A DNA stretch of 64,000 bases from Burkholderia arboris. Its GTDB lineage: Bacteria; Pseudomonadota; Gammaproteobacteria; Burkholderiales; Burkholderiaceae. This document shows, piece by piece, positions 11,593 to 21,014 of the stretch; the first letter of the stretch is position 1, and each line of letters starts with the position of its first letter. The position numbers and the translations under genes are program-made. Under the pieces are notes generated by a model. That model saw only the letters and a program-made list of their open reading frames with translations, was not told the origin of the DNA and did not search any database. The stretch is taken from NCBI RefSeq assembly GCF_902499125.1, contig NZ_CABVPX010000011.1:1-64000 (forward strand), given 5' to 3'.

Positions 11593-13824
11593 TCAGAAAT
11601 CATAAGTCAACGACACGCGCGCGGTGCGCGGCGCCCCCGGGAACAGGTACGCATCGCCCTGCTGCTCGCCCGCGTCGCGCCAGTAGAACTTGTTGAACAG
11701 GTTGTCGACCGACACGCGCAGCACCGTGCGATGGCCGCCGATCTTCGTCGTATAGCGCGCGCCGAGATTGAACACGAACCACGACGGCACGCGCGCGGTG
11801 CCTTCCTCGTTCGCATTGCGCGCCGCGCTGTACTCGACGCCGCCGAGCACGTTCAGGCCCGCGACGCCCGGCACCGCGTAGTCCGCATACAGCGACGCAC
11901 GCAACGCCGGCACGTTGATGATCTGGTGCCCTTCGTAGGTCGGCGACCCCGAATCGACCGCACGAGCGCGAATCGCCGCGACGCTGGCCGTCAGCCCCAG
12001 CCGCCCGGTCAGGCGGCCGGCCGCGCCGAGCTCGATCCCCTGGTGCCGCTGCGTGCCGCGCTGCACGAACGTATAGGACGTGCCCGACGGATCCGGGTCG
12101 GCGAACTGGAACGGCTTGCTGATCGAGAACACGGCGGCCGTGAGGCTCAGCCGGTCGAGCCAGTCGTATTTCGCGCCGACCTCGAACTGGTGCGATTCGA
12201 CGGGCGGCAGGAACGCATACGCGTTGGTCGCGCGTACCGGCGCCTGATCGCCGAGCGACAGCGCCTTGCTGTACGACGCATACAGCGACAGCACGTTCAC
12301 CGGCTTGTAGACGAGCGCGACCTGCGGCAGGAACACCGAGCGGTCGGTGCGCGTCGTGTCGCCGTCGAGGCTGCTCCAGCTGCGCTGGCGCAGCAGCACT
12401 TCCTTGCCGCCCGCGAGCACCTGCCAGTGTTCGCCGATGCTGATGCGGTCGAGCCCGAACACGCCGTATTGCCACGCGTCGAGGCGCGGATACGACGGCC
12501 CCGGCGAATTCGGCGACGGCGAGAAGGTCACGTCGGGCCCGTAGACGTTCTCGCTGCCCACGTAGTCGTACACCGCGTCGGCCATGTGCACGACGCGCCG
12601 CTGCACGCTCACGCCGAGCGTCAGCTCGTGCCGCAGCGGCCCCGTCGCGAACTTGCCGGTCGCGACCGCGCGCAGGTCGTCGTTGCGCCGGTATTCGCCG
12701 GGGCTGCGGAAGTCGTAGACGTCGTAGTCGCCGTTCGCGCCGAAGAAGAACGGCGACGTCGCGCCGGCCGTGCAGCTCGCCGCGTAAGAACAGCCGTACG
12801 CGAACGCGCTGTTGTCGTCGATCATCGTGCGGCTGCGGCCGGCGGCGAGGTAGGCCTTCCAGTCGTCGTTGAACTGGTAGTCGAAGCGCGCGTTCAGGTT
12901 CAGCGCGTCGGTCGTCACCGGTTTCGCCCACGGCTGCGTGCCGAGCGCCTTCGACGTCGTCTTGACCGACGGCACGACGGTGCCGCCGAGCAGCTGGTAG
13001 CCGGGCGCCGAGCGCTGGATCCACTGCTGGAATTCGGCGTTGAGCTGCAGGCTCGCGCGCGGGCTGATGTCCCAGTCGGCGGCGATCGAGCCGAACGTGC
13101 GCCGCCCGTTGGTGCCGTCGATGTAGGAGTGCATGTTCTCCTTCGCGGCATTGATCCGGAAGCCGAACTGATTGTCGGGGCCGAAGCGGCGGCCGAGATC
13201 GACGGCCGCCGACGTCGAGCCGCGGCTGTCGACGCCGCCCGTCACGCTCGCGACGTTCGCGGAGCGCTTGGTCACGAAGTTGATCACGCCGCCGGGTGCG
13301 ACGACGCCGCTGTCGATACCCGCGAGCCCCTTCAGGATCTCGACGCGCTCCTTGTTCTCGAGCGGCACGTTCTGCTCGCCGGACACCGTCAGCCCGTCGA
13401 TCCGGATCGCGCTCGCGAGATCGACCGGAAAGCCGCGGATCGCGAAGCCTTCGAAATAGCCGACCGGCGCGTAGTCGTTGACGACCGATGCGTCGTTGCG
13501 CACGACGTCGCTCAGCCGCTTCGCCTGCTGGTCGTCGATCAGCGCGCGCGTGATGACGTTCACCGACGCCGGCGTGTCGCGCAGCGGCGCGTCGTCCAGC
13601 CCCGCGACCGAGGCTTCGCGCGCGCGCAGCGTGCTGCCGCGCTCGCCGCTCACCGTGATGGCAGGCAGCGTCGCGCTGCCGGCCGCGCCGGCGTCCGGTG
13701 CGGGCGCGTCGCCGGGTGCCGCGGCGGCCTGCGCCGCGAAAAGCGTGATGCCGAGGCCGACTCCGAGCCCGACCTTCGTGCGCCGCCGCCGTGCGGGCAA
13801 CGCTGTTGTTCTATTCACCGTCAT
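11593..13824 (-). CDS. TonB-dependent outer-membrane receptor
   Basis: A 743-residue receptor. The signal region (KVGLGVGLGITLFAAQAAAA) is followed by a short linker, a plug domain (about residues 45-165, with TPASVNVITRALIDDQQAKR and the VEILKG segment) and a 22-strand barrel ending in the C-terminal signature SLTYDF. It resembles siderophore receptors of the FhuA/FpvA type. Its place ahead of pnuC and a kinase gene suggests instead that it brings a vitamin or nucleoside across the outer membrane. ATG 13824 is chosen over the upstream GTG/ATG at 13902 because it puts the signal peptide near the N-terminus. No N-terminal anti-sigma signalling domain is present. Confidence 0.88.
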   Translation of the reverse strand: MTVNRTTALPARRRRTKVGLGVGLGITLFAAQAAAAPGDAPAPDAGAAGSATLPAITVSGERGSTLRAREASVAGLDDAPLRDTPASVNVITRALIDDQQAKRLSDVVRNDASVVNDYAPVGYFEGFAIRGFPVDLASAIRIDGLTVSGEQNVPLENKERVEILKGLAGIDSGVVAPGGVINFVTKRSANVASVTGGVDSRGSTSAAVDLGRRFGPDNQFGFRINAAKENMHSYIDGTNGRRTFGSIAADWDISPRASLQLNAEFQQWIQRSAPGYQLLGGTVVPSVKTTSKALGTQPWAKPVTTDALNLNARFDYQFNDDWKAYLAAGRSRTMIDDNSAFAYGCSYAASCTAGATSPFFFGANGDYDVYDFRSPGEYRRNDDLRAVATGKFATGPLRHELTLGVSVQRRVVHMADAVYDYVGSENVYGPDVTFSPSPNSPGPSYPRLDAWQYGVFGLDRISIGEHWQVLAGGKEVLLRQRSWSSLDGDTTRTDRSVFLPQVALVYKPVNVLSLYASYSKALSLGDQAPVRATNAYAFLPPVESHQFEVGAKYDWLDRLSLTAAVFSISKPFQFADPDPSGTSYTFVQRGTQRHQGIELGAAGRLTGRLGLTASVAAIRARAVDSGSPTYEGHQIINVPALRASLYADYAVPGVAGLNVLGGVEYSAARNANEEGTARVPSWFVFNLGARYTTKIGGHRTVLRVSVDNLFNKFYWRDAGEQQGDAYLFPGAPRTARVSLTYDF

Positions 13825-14425
13825 TGTTCTGGATGGAAAACTCGCCACTCGACCTTGTCGAAACCCGTTACGAAGCTGCGACGCGTGCTCCCGCGGATAC
13901 ATCCGCCCCTTCCTCCGGACGCATGCGTCGACACGATTTTCATCAGGCGAATCGGACGATTCGGCACGCGCGCGTGCCGGCCGGTCAGGAAGACGCAGGA
14001 TGGGACATCGGATTCAGGTGACGCGCCGGGCACCGACGCAGCTGTCGACGGCTTCGTCGGGAACTGGCGGGCGGCCGGCGGCATCGCGCGGTCGTGTCAT
14101 GCGGGGGACGCTTCGAACGCCCCGGTGCGGGCGGCGGGCCTTGCGCCGGCCGTTCTCGTCGGAACGGCGGCCTGCCCGTCGCGCGCGACATCGCGGCGTG
14201 GCGCGCATTTTACCCCGGGCGGGCGCATTGACCGTGGAATCCGGCGGAACGGGGGGCGGGAAAGGCGGGAACGGGGAAAAGCGCTTCGGGCGGCACGGCA
14301 ACGGCGACGATCCGGCCGCGCCGCCCGTCATGCGACGCAACGTCGACGATCGGCGCGATCGCGCGCCGGTCAAGCAACGGAAACCGCGAGCAGGCGATAT
14401 CGTCCGCTCGCGGTTTCCGGGCCGC
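13825..14425. other. 600-bp intergenic region upstream of the TonB receptor
   Basis: I see no credible gene here; the small frames are arginine-rich shadows. It should hold the promoter of the receptor-pnuC-kinase operon. I looked on the minus strand for a TPP riboswitch (CTGAGA plus the ACC..TGATC core) and for an FMN or cobalamin element and did not find one. The right end holds the terminator of the DUF2970 gene. Confidence 0.6.
14379..14418 (-). terminator. hairpin terminator after the DUF2970 gene
   Basis: A 13-bp perfect inverted repeat (arms 14379-14391 and 14406-14418, 14-nt loop) starts 7 bp after the stop codon of the minus-strand gene. The trailing sequence is only weakly T-rich. 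Confidence 0.65.
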
Positions 14426-14629
14426 TCAGAACCCCTGCATCGTCACGGTCGGATCGACGACCAGATGCACGACGCCGTAGATCACCGCGCCGACCAGCAG
14501 CGCGAGCAGGATCGCCACGAACGGCAGCAACGTGAAGTTGGCGTTCGCGAGATCGGTCGCGTGCGCCTTGCTGTTGCGCACGCCGAAGAAACTCCACAGG
14601 ACCAGGCGGACCATGCCGAGCAGTTTCAT
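14426..14629 (-). CDS. DUF2970 small membrane protein
   Basis: A 67-residue protein with a short basic N-terminus containing LVLWSFFGVRNSK and one membrane helix (about residues 37-58, LPFVAILLALLVGAVIYGVV). The WSFFGVRK-type motif followed by a single TM matches DUF2970, a small family confined mainly to Betaproteobacteria and of unknown function. ATG 14629 is preceded by AAAGGAGCC, a good ribosome-binding site. It is a stand-alone gene with its own terminator hairpin. Confidence 0.85.
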   Translation of the reverse strand: MKLLGMVRLVLWSFFGVRNSKAHATDLANANFTLLPFVAILLALLVGAVIYGVVHLVVDPTVTMQGF

Positions 14630-14750
14630 GATGGGCTCCTTTCATCGAATCGGTTGACGCTATCGTCGATCCGACCGGCATCCGAAAAAAGAAGCAGTTG
14701 CGCGCGCTTTTCGCGCAGCAGGCCGTCTGCGGCGGCATGTCGCAGGGGCG

Positions 14751-16811
14751 TCAGCGGTCGAGCACGAGCGGCTCCGTGGCCCCTGCCGCGGGCCGCGCGA
14801 CGCACAGCAGCGCGCAGCCGGGTTCGACCGCTGCATCGGGCGTTTGCTCGTAGTCGACCGAACCGGACAGCACGCGCGTCGCGCACGTGCCGCACGAACC
14901 GGAGCGGCATTCGGACGGCACGGCCACGCGCTGCCCTTCCGCGAATTCGAGCAGCGTGCCGTCGGCGGGCGTCCACGCGGCTTCGCGCGCCGTGCGCCGG
15001 AACACGACCGACACGCTTGCCGCCGCCGGCGTCGCTGACGCGCGGGTCGTACTGCGTGCGACGCTCGACGGCCCGAACGCCTCGAAGCGGATGCGCTCGT
15101 CCGCCACGTTCAGCGCGCGCAGCCCGTCGTACAGGTCGCGCATGAACGCCGCCGGCCCGCACAGGTAGAAGTCGTAGTCGTCGAACGACAGGATCCGCTT
15201 CAGTTGCGCGATGTCGATGCGGCCGGCCCGCGCTGCCGAGCCTTCGCCGGGATGACTGTCGAACCAGTGAAGCGACACGCGTGGATCGGTGGCCGCGAGG
15301 TGCGCCAGTTGCGCCGCGAACGGCCGGTCGGCCGCTTCGCGCGCGCCGTGCACGAACACGACGCGGCGCGACGGTGTGTCGTCGGCCAGCGCACGGTGCA
15401 GCATCGCGACCATCGGCGTGATGCCGATGCCGGCCGACACGAGCACGGCCGGCCGCGGGCTCGCGAGATCGAACGTGAAGCGGCCGCGCGGCATCTGCGC
15501 GTCGAGCGTCATGCCCGCCTGCGCGTGATCGTGCAGCCACGCCGATGCGCGTCCTTCGCGCTTCACGCTGATCCGGTACTGCGCACCGCCCGGCGCGCCG
15601 GACAGCGTGTAGCTGCGAATCGCCGGCGCATCGCTGCCCGGCAGCGCGATGCGCAGCGTCAGGTGCTGCCCGGCTTCATAGGCGGGCAACGCGCCGCCGT
15701 CCGCCAGTTCGAAATGGAACGACCGGATCGCGCGCGCTTCGTCGACGATCTTCGCAATGCGCAGCGGCCGCCATGCGGGTGCCGATGCAGGTGCGGCCGC
15801 AGGCGCCGCAGGGGCAGCCCCCGCCACGCCCTCCGAAGCCGCCGCCGTCGCCACGAACTGCGGCGCGCGCTCGACCGCCGACCACCGGAACGGCAGCACC
15901 GCACGCACGCGCCGCACTTCCCGCACATGGAAGCGCACGACGCGCTGCGCGCCGTCGAACGACGCGACGAGCGGCCCGTCCCACACGATTTCCGCGTGCG
16001 CGGCGACATACAGCAGGTCGCCGCTGTCGAAATCGACGAACAGCAGCCCCGCGCGCGGATCGTGCTGCAGGTTGCCGAGCGTGTTGAAGAAGCGGTTGCC
16101 GCTGAAATCGGGCGTCGTCAGCGTATGCGCATCGTCTACACGCACGAAGCCCGGCATCCCGCCGCGATGCGATACGTCCGCGCCGCGCGCGGCGCCCGCA
16201 TCCGCCGACGTGTTCGCACTCGCGACGAAGAACGTGTCGGCCTGCGCGAGCAGCGCCCGATCCACCTCGCTCAACGCGTCGGACACGTCGGGCGCGACGG
16301 ATGCATCGACGGCCCGCGCGACGAAAGCCGGCTTGCGACCCTGAATGTACTTCGCGCAGTTGCCGAAGCTCTGCTCGACCGCGATCGTCAGCGCATCGCC
16401 ATCGATCGCGCGCACGACGCCGTTCACGCGATTGCGCCGCCGCGTATCGAATTCGATCCCGAGCCCGCCGAGCGCCGCGCCCGGCTGCCACGCGCCGGCC
16501 AGCGGATCGCCCGGCAGCGCACGCGCCGCGATGCGCAGCGTGCGTGCATCCGGCGACGTGACGAAGCCCGGCGCGCCGGCGCGCAGCGTCGCCCACGGCT
16601 GCCCGTGCGCATCGACGCCGCCGAGCACGAAGAACGGCAGTTGCGCGAAGAACGTCCGGTGCTGGTCCGGCATGAAGCGCCGGATCCCGCGCCGGCCGGC
16701 CGCGCCTGCGGCCTCGCTCACGCCCGCGCGCTGCTGCACGGCGAGTTCGCCCGCGTGAAACGGCGCGGTATCGAGTTCCCAGCCCGGTATGACGGCGGTC
16801 GGCGCGTTCAT
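14751..16811 (-). CDS. PNPOx-like / FNR / [2Fe-2S] ferredoxin fusion oxidoreductase
   Basis: A 686-residue fusion. Residues about 30-330 form a pyridoxamine-5'-phosphate-oxidase-like FMN/heme-binding split barrel ([13 protein letters not shown]). Residues about 355-585 are a ferredoxin-NADP reductase module with flavin motif RSYTLS, NAD motif GIGITPM and the LCGPAAFM signature. The last 85 residues are a plant-type ferredoxin with CRSGSCGTC and a distal Cys. Electrons should pass from NAD(P)H through flavin to the iron-sulfur cluster. CCAGGAGAA before ATG 16811 sets the start. It lies 35 bp after a glutathione transferase gene and probably shares its promoter. The substrate of the N-terminal domain is unknown. 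Confidence 0.88.
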   Translation of the reverse strand: MNAPTAVIPGWELDTAPFHAGELAVQQRAGVSEAAGAAGRRGIRRFMPDQHRTFFAQLPFFVLGGVDAHGQPWATLRAGAPGFVTSPDARTLRIAARALPGDPLAGAWQPGAALGGLGIEFDTRRRNRVNGVVRAIDGDALTIAVEQSFGNCAKYIQGRKPAFVARAVDASVAPDVSDALSEVDRALLAQADTFFVASANTSADAGAARGADVSHRGGMPGFVRVDDAHTLTTPDFSGNRFFNTLGNLQHDPRAGLLFVDFDSGDLLYVAAHAEIVWDGPLVASFDGAQRVVRFHVREVRRVRAVLPFRWSAVERAPQFVATAAASEGVAGAAPAAPAAAPASAPAWRPLRIAKIVDEARAIRSFHFELADGGALPAYEAGQHLTLRIALPGSDAPAIRSYTLSGAPGGAQYRISVKREGRASAWLHDHAQAGMTLDAQMPRGRFTFDLASPRPAVLVSAGIGITPMVAMLHRALADDTPSRRVVFVHGAREAADRPFAAQLAHLAATDPRVSLHWFDSHPGEGSAARAGRIDIAQLKRILSFDDYDFYLCGPAAFMRDLYDGLRALNVADERIRFEAFGPSSVARSTTRASATPAAASVSVVFRRTAREAAWTPADGTLLEFAEGQRVAVPSECRSGSCGTCATRVLSGSVDYEQTPDAAVEPGCALLCVARPAAGATEPLVLDR

Positions 16812-16846
16812 CGCGTTCTCCTGGACAGGCGCGGTTGTGGGGGGCG

Positions 16847-17491
16847 TTACGCGGCGAGCAGGCCCGCGCGCGTCGTCGGCATGCCGACGAAGCCCGGCAG
16901 CGCCTCGACGCGGGCCAGCCACGCCCGGACGTGCGGATACGGTTCGAGCGACACGCCGCCTTCCGGTGCGTGCGCGATGTACGTGTACGCGGCGATGTCC
17001 GCGATCGTCGGCTGCGCGCCGGCCGCGAACGGCTTGCCGGCCAGTTCGCGATCGATTACGTCGAGCACCTTCGCGGCCGTGCGCTTGGCCGCCTCCGGGT
17101 CGAGCGGCGCCCCGAACACGGTCACGAGCCGCGCGGCCGCCGGGCCCGACGCGATCGGGCCGGCCGCGGACGACAGCCAGCGCTGCACGGCCGCCGCGCC
17201 GACCGGGTCGCCGGGCAGCCAGTGCGCGTCGCCGTAGCGCTTCGCGAGGTACACGAGAATCGCGTTCGAATCGGCGATCACGGTGCCGCCATCGTCGATC
17301 ACGGGCACCTGCCCGAACGGATTGAGCGCGAGGAACGCCGGTTCGCGCTGCGCGCCGGCCGCGAGATCGACGTCGATGGTCTCGGACGGCAGCCCGAGCA
17401 GCGACAGGAACAGCCGGACACGGTGCGCATGCCCCGAGAGCAGGAACGAATAGACGCGGATCGGCGAGGCAGGCTTGCTGGCGGCAGACAT
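16847..17491 (-). CDS. glutathione S-transferase family protein
   Basis: A 214-residue GST with an N-terminal thioredoxin-fold domain (about residues 8-85; [20 protein letters not shown] holds the cis-Pro and the Glu/Asp-Ser glutathione gamma-glutamyl site) and an all-helical C-terminal domain (about 95-205, [13 protein letters not shown]-capping box). It probably conjugates or reduces electrophilic small molecules. The start has an upstream GGAG (CCGGAGTGTTTTCC). It is the first gene of a pair with the PNPOx-FNR-ferredoxin protein and is divergent from a LysR gene across a palindromic operator, implying LysR control. Confidence 0.9.
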   Translation of the reverse strand: MSAASKPASPIRVYSFLLSGHAHRVRLFLSLLGLPSETIDVDLAAGAQREPAFLALNPFGQVPVIDDGGTVIADSNAILVYLAKRYGDAHWLPGDPVGAAAVQRWLSSAAGPIASGPAAARLVTVFGAPLDPEAAKRTAAKVLDVIDRELAGKPFAAGAQPTIADIAAYTYIAHAPEGGVSLEPYPHVRAWLARVEALPGFVGMPTTRAGLLAA

Positions 17492-17573
17492 GGAAAACAC
17501 TCCGGAATCTCGCGCCGCCGGGAGTCGGCGACGAACGGCTCCAGCGTAGCGCTCGCCGTTCATCGCCAGAAGA

Positions 17574-17598
17574 CGGATAATCGTGGAAACATTATCCG
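17574..17598. promoter_or_regulatory. perfect palindrome, probable LysR operator
   Basis: CGGATAAT (17574-17581) and ATTATCCG (17591-17598) are exact inverted repeats 9 bp apart. They contain the T-N11-A geometry of LysR-type sites and lie in the divergent GST/LysR intergenic region. Because the site covers GTG 17583, the regulator most likely starts at ATG 17619 instead. Confidence 0.7.
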
Positions 17599-17618
17599 CT
17601 TTCATAGGACAATCGACG

Positions 17619-18563
17619 ATGGCCGACCTGCGCGACGTGAACCTGAACCGGCTGGCGATCTTCGTTGCGGTGGTCGATGCCGGCTCGCTGACGGCCGCGG
17701 CCGAGCGACTCGGCCTCGCGAAGACGGTCGTCAGCACGCACATGCAGCGCCTCGAATCGGAGGTCGGCGCGAACCTGCTGGTGCGCACGACCCGGCGACT
17801 GAGCGTGACCGATGCGGGCCGCGTGTTCTACGACGCGTGCCGCGACATCGTGCGCGCGACCGAAACCGCGCTCGACGCGGTGTCGTCCGATGCCGGGCCG
17901 CTGCGCGGCACGCTGCGCGCGAGCGTGCCGATCGACTACGGTGCGCTGGTCGTCGCGCCGGCCGTCGTCGCGTTGCGCGACCGGCATCCGGAGCTCGATG
18001 TCGAACTGGTGGCGAACGACCGCGTCGTCGATCTCGTCGCGGACAACCTCGACGTCGCGATTCGGATCGGCCGCCTCGCCGATTCGAACTACCGCGCGGT
18101 ACAGCTCGGCACGTACGAGAAATGGCTGGTGGCAAGCCCTGCGTTCGTCGCGCGGTACGGGCTGCCGCGCGATCCGGATGCGCTCGCCGGGCTGCCGTTC
18201 GTGATGCTGTCGACGCTGTCGCGCCCGCACACGCTCGAACTCGGCAACATGGACGGCGCCCATGCGGCGGTGCGCTGCGTCGCGCCGGTCGTGTCGAACA
18301 CCGCGACCGCGTGCCGCGCGATCGTGCTCGCGGGCGGCGGCTTCGGGCTGCTGACGGATTTCTCGACCGCGGACGACGTCGCAGCCGGCCGGCTCGTACG
18401 GCTGCTGCCGGGGTGGCGCACGGCGCCGGCCGGGATTCACGCGGTGTATCCGTCGACGCGGCTGCCATCGCCGAAGGTGCGGGCGTTCATCGATGCGATG
18501 AAGGGGCGGATCGGGGAGACGCCGCCGGGGGCACCGGTGCGTGCGAAACGCACGACCGGCTGA
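17619..18563 (+). CDS. LysR-family transcriptional regulator
   Basis: A 314-residue regulator. The N-terminal winged HTH (about residues 8-66, [20 protein letters not shown]) is of the type that controls quinone and electrophile detoxification genes, and the substrate-binding domain spans about 90-300. The ATG at 17619, preceded by AGGAC, avoids the operator and matches the usual length. It is divergent from the GST/oxidoreductase operon, which it probably regulates through 17574-17598 while repressing itself. The inducer is unknown. Confidence 0.9.
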   Translation: MADLRDVNLNRLAIFVAVVDAGSLTAAAERLGLAKTVVSTHMQRLESEVGANLLVRTTRRLSVTDAGRVFYDACRDIVRATETALDAVSSDAGPLRGTLRASVPIDYGALVVAPAVVALRDRHPELDVELVANDRVVDLVADNLDVAIRIGRLADSNYRAVQLGTYEKWLVASPAFVARYGLPRDPDALAGLPFVMLSTLSRPHTLELGNMDGAHAAVRCVAPVVSNTATACRAIVLAGGGFGLLTDFSTADDVAAGRLVRLLPGWRTAPAGIHAVYPSTRLPSPKVRAFIDAMKGRIGETPPGAPVRAKRTTG

Positions 18564-18793
18564 ACCCGGATTGCCGGTCATGCCGGACGAGGCTCCGGCA
18601 ATCCGTGCGCTTCAATTACCTCCAAATTCCTTTCTCGCGGCTTTCCGATTCGGATCGAATATACCCTCTTTTATTTCCGAAAATTAGGCATTGCCTTTCC
18701 ATTTTTTCTACTAATCTTATTCCCGGTAATACGCTGATTTGCGTTTACCGAAATGCCTCAATACTCCACTTTATTCAACAAAGGAGTCTGAAA

Positions 18794-19057
18794 ATGCAAA
18801 CCGCCGCAATTTCATGGGGAAGCACGCCGTCGATCCGCGTCTACACGGCCAACGGCAACAAGATCACCGAACGCTGCTACGACGGCCAGAACTGGTACAC
18901 GGGTGCGTTCAACCAGGCAGGCGACAACGTGTCCGCGACATGCTGGCTGGTCGGAAGCGCAATCCACATCCGCGTGTACGCGACCAGCGGCGGGACGACG
19001 ACCGAGTATTGCTGGGATGGCGACGGCTGGACCCGGGGCGGATACACGGGTTCCTGA
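18794..19057 (+). CDS. BambL-like fucose-binding lectin
   Basis: An 87-residue protein nearly identical in pattern to BambL of B. ambifaria, recalled from memory. It contains two blade repeats of about 40 residues; each has an I-R-V-Y strand, a T-E-x-C turn and an aromatic D-G-x-x-W. Arg15/Glu26 and Arg60/Glu71 are the paired residues expected in the fucose sites. BambL trimerises into a six-bladed propeller binding alpha-L-fucosides such as H-type and Lewis antigens. There is no signal peptide. AAGGAG at 18781-18786 precedes the ATG. The flanks are much more AT-rich than the neighbours, and a strong terminator follows. I saw no clear CepR box upstream. Confidence 0.93.
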   Translation: MQTAAISWGSTPSIRVYTANGNKITERCYDGQNWYTGAFNQAGDNVSATCWLVGSAIHIRVYATSGGTTTEYCWDGDGWTRGGYTGS

Positions 19058-19097
19058 TCGAACGTGCCTGGGGCGCCGAGGGTTGAGCGCCACGATC

Positions 19098-19134
19098 GGC
19101 GCAATGCGAGCCGTTTCACATTGCGCCGTTTTTT
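19098..19134 (+). terminator. Rho-independent terminator of the lectin gene
   Basis: Arms GGCGCAATG (19098-19106) and CATTGCGCC (19119-19127) are exact complements, followed by GTTTTTT. Confidence 0.9.
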
Positions 19135-19366
19135 AATTGCCATCGCATCCCGCCATCAATCAATGGCGCATGGAGAAAGATTAATACAGCGATATTTTTA
19201 AACCCGATCACAATTCGTCACCCAATCTCTTTTTTATTTATTAAAAAGACGATTAAATCGCATGCAATGACAACACGGCGCCCCGGGCACCGTGCGGTTA
19301 TCCTGTTTTTTCATTTTCAGCCTGCCATTGCCGGGGCATCACGGGAATGGCGCAATACCATCCGGC
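19135..19366. other. AT-rich spacer between lectin and TetR genes
   Basis: This spacer is clearly AT-richer than the surrounding genes (runs such as CTTTTTTATTTATTAAAAAG near 19230-19250). I see no ORF, RNA gene or repeat. With 18600-18790 upstream it gives the lectin gene low-GC flanks on both sides. Confidence 0.55.
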
Positions 19367-20023
19367 CTACCCGATTTCCCGCAACGTCCCCAGCAGCACC
19401 CGCCGGCAACTCGCGATCATCTGCGCCTCCGGATCGCGATATTCGGTGAGCAGCCACGCCGCGCCGACGTTCGTCATCGCGCCGACGAGCGCGAGCCCGA
19501 TCAGCCGCTGCTCGGTGCGCTCCGCGGGCGTCGCCGCTTCATGCGGCGCGCCGATCGCCATGATCAGCTTGCCGAAGTCGATCAGCATGCGCTGGTACGT
19601 CATGTCGGTGTCCGCGCTCACGCCCATCACCTCGAGCAGCAGCACGCGGGCCGCGCACGGGTCGCGCAGGAACCCGAAGAACGCGGCAAGCCCGACGTCG
19701 ACGCTCTCGTACAGATCGCCGCCGCGCTCGGCCACCGCCTGCGCGACCGCGTCATGCAATTGCTGCGCGTGATGCAGGTAGGTGCAGCGCAGCAGATCCT
19801 CGGTGCTGTCGAACGCCGCATAGAAATAGCGATCGTTCAGCTTCGCTTCCTGGCAGATCGACCGCACGGTCGCCTTGCGGAACCCGACCGTGCCGAACAC
19901 GCGCGTCGCCGCGCGGATCAACGCGTCGCGCCGCTCGGCGGCCCGTACCTCGGGCGCCACGCCGCCATACGACCGGCCCCTTTTTTCCGTTTCGAGTGCT
20001 TTCTCCATTCCGCTATTTGACAT
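19367..20023 (-). CDS. TetR-family transcriptional regulator
   Basis: A 218-residue repressor. The N-terminal HTH (about residues 30-78, ALIRAATRVFGTVGFRKATV then NDRYFYAAFDS) is followed by a helical ligand domain to the C-terminus. It is divergent from the SDR/monooxygenase/hydrolase operon, with an inverted repeat in between, so it most likely represses that operon until a substrate-like ligand binds. ATG 20023 or ATG 20008 could be the start. Confidence 0.9.
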   Translation of the reverse strand: MSNSGMEKALETEKRGRSYGGVAPEVRAAERRDALIRAATRVFGTVGFRKATVRSICQEAKLNDRYFYAAFDSTEDLLRCTYLHHAQQLHDAVAQAVAERGGDLYESVDVGLAAFFGFLRDPCAARVLLLEVMGVSADTDMTYQRMLIDFGKLIMAIGAPHEAATPAERTEQRLIGLALVGAMTNVGAAWLLTEYRDPEAQMIASCRRVLLGTLREIG

Positions 20024-20043
20024 CAGGACACCCGAAAACTAAA

Positions 20044-20063
20044 GTGGTGACGATCAACACCAC
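20044..20063. promoter_or_regulatory. inverted repeat, candidate TetR operator
   Basis: GTGGTG (20044-20049) and CACCAC (20058-20063) form a perfect 6-bp inverted repeat with an 8-bp spacer, midway between the divergent TetR and SDR starts. Confidence 0.5.
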
Positions 20064-20111
20064 AATAGGCGCACCGCCGGTGCAGCGCAAGCGGAACGGG
20101 AGGAACGACGA

Positions 20112-21014
20112 ATGAAGGGGTTTTCCGGGAAGGTCGCCGCGATCACGGGCGCCGGTTCGGGCATGGGCCGCAGCCTCGCGGTCGAGCTCGCGCGGCGCGG
20201 CTGCGAGGTCGCGCTCGCCGACGTCAACGAAACCGGGCTCGCCGGCACGGCGGCCGCATGCGCGCAGCACGGCGTGCGGGTGAGCACGCGGCGGCTCGAC
20301 GTCGCCGACCGCGATGCGGTGTTCGCGTGGGCCGATTTCGTCCGCGCCGGGCACGGCAAGGTCAACCTGATCTTCAACAACGCGGGCGTGTCGCTGGCCG
20401 CCAGCGCCGAGACCGCGCGCCTCGCCGATCTCGAATGGATCGTCGGCATCAACTTCTGGGGCGTCGTGCACGGCACGCAGGCGTTCCTGCCGCACCTGCG
20501 CGCGTCCGGCGACGGTCACATCGTCAACACGTCGAGCCTGTTCGGCCTCGTCGCGATGCCGACGCAAAGCGCATACAACGCAACCAAGTTCGCGGTGCGC
20601 GGCTTCACCGAAGCGCTGCGGATGGAACTCGAGCTCGACGGCGCGCCGGTGAGCGCGACCTGCGTGCATCCGGGCGGCGTCGCGACCAGCATCGTCGACG
20701 CGGGCCGCGTCGATACCAGCATTCACGCACTGACGGGCCAGGACGAAGCGACCCATCGCCGCCAGGCGAACCGTCTGATCAATGCAACGACGGCCGACGA
20801 CGCCGCGCGGCAGATCCTCGCGGGCGTCGAGCGCAATGCGCGCCGCGTGCTCGTCGGCGCCGACGCGCGCCGGCTCGACCGGATCGCGCGCCTGCTCGGC
20901 GCCGGTTACCAGTGGCTGATGCTGCGCCACGTGCGCCGCGCCCGCGCACGCAACCTCGACCGCGCGCATGCCCCGGCCGCGCTCCCGACCACGCCGACCA
21001 AGGACCCCGCATGA
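20112..21014 (+). CDS. SDR-family oxidoreductase
   Basis: A 300-residue short-chain dehydrogenase with nucleotide motif TGAGSGMG (residues 12-19), NNAG, the catalytic Ser of NTSS and YNATK holding the Tyr-Lys pair. The C-terminal tail after about residue 245 is longer than in classical SDRs and basic. GGGAGGAACGACGA precedes ATG 20112. Its stop overlaps the monooxygenase start (ATGA). In this operon it probably oxidises a secondary alcohol to the ketone used by the next enzyme; that is inference from context. Confidence 0.9.
   Translation: MKGFSGKVAAITGAGSGMGRSLAVELARRGCEVALADVNETGLAGTAAACAQHGVRVSTRRLDVADRDAVFAWADFVRAGHGKVNLIFNNAGVSLAASAETARLADLEWIVGINFWGVVHGTQAFLPHLRASGDGHIVNTSSLFGLVAMPTQSAYNATKFAVRGFTEALRMELELDGAPVSATCVHPGGVATSIVDAGRVDTSIHALTGQDEATHRRQANRLINATTADDAARQILAGVERNARRVLVGADARRLDRIARLLGAGYQWLMLRHVRRARARNLDRAHAPAALPTTPTKDPA

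Noticed and set aside
13825..14300. TPP, FMN or cobalamin riboswitch before the TonB receptor operon
   Set aside because: I could not find the conserved core segments on the minus strand.
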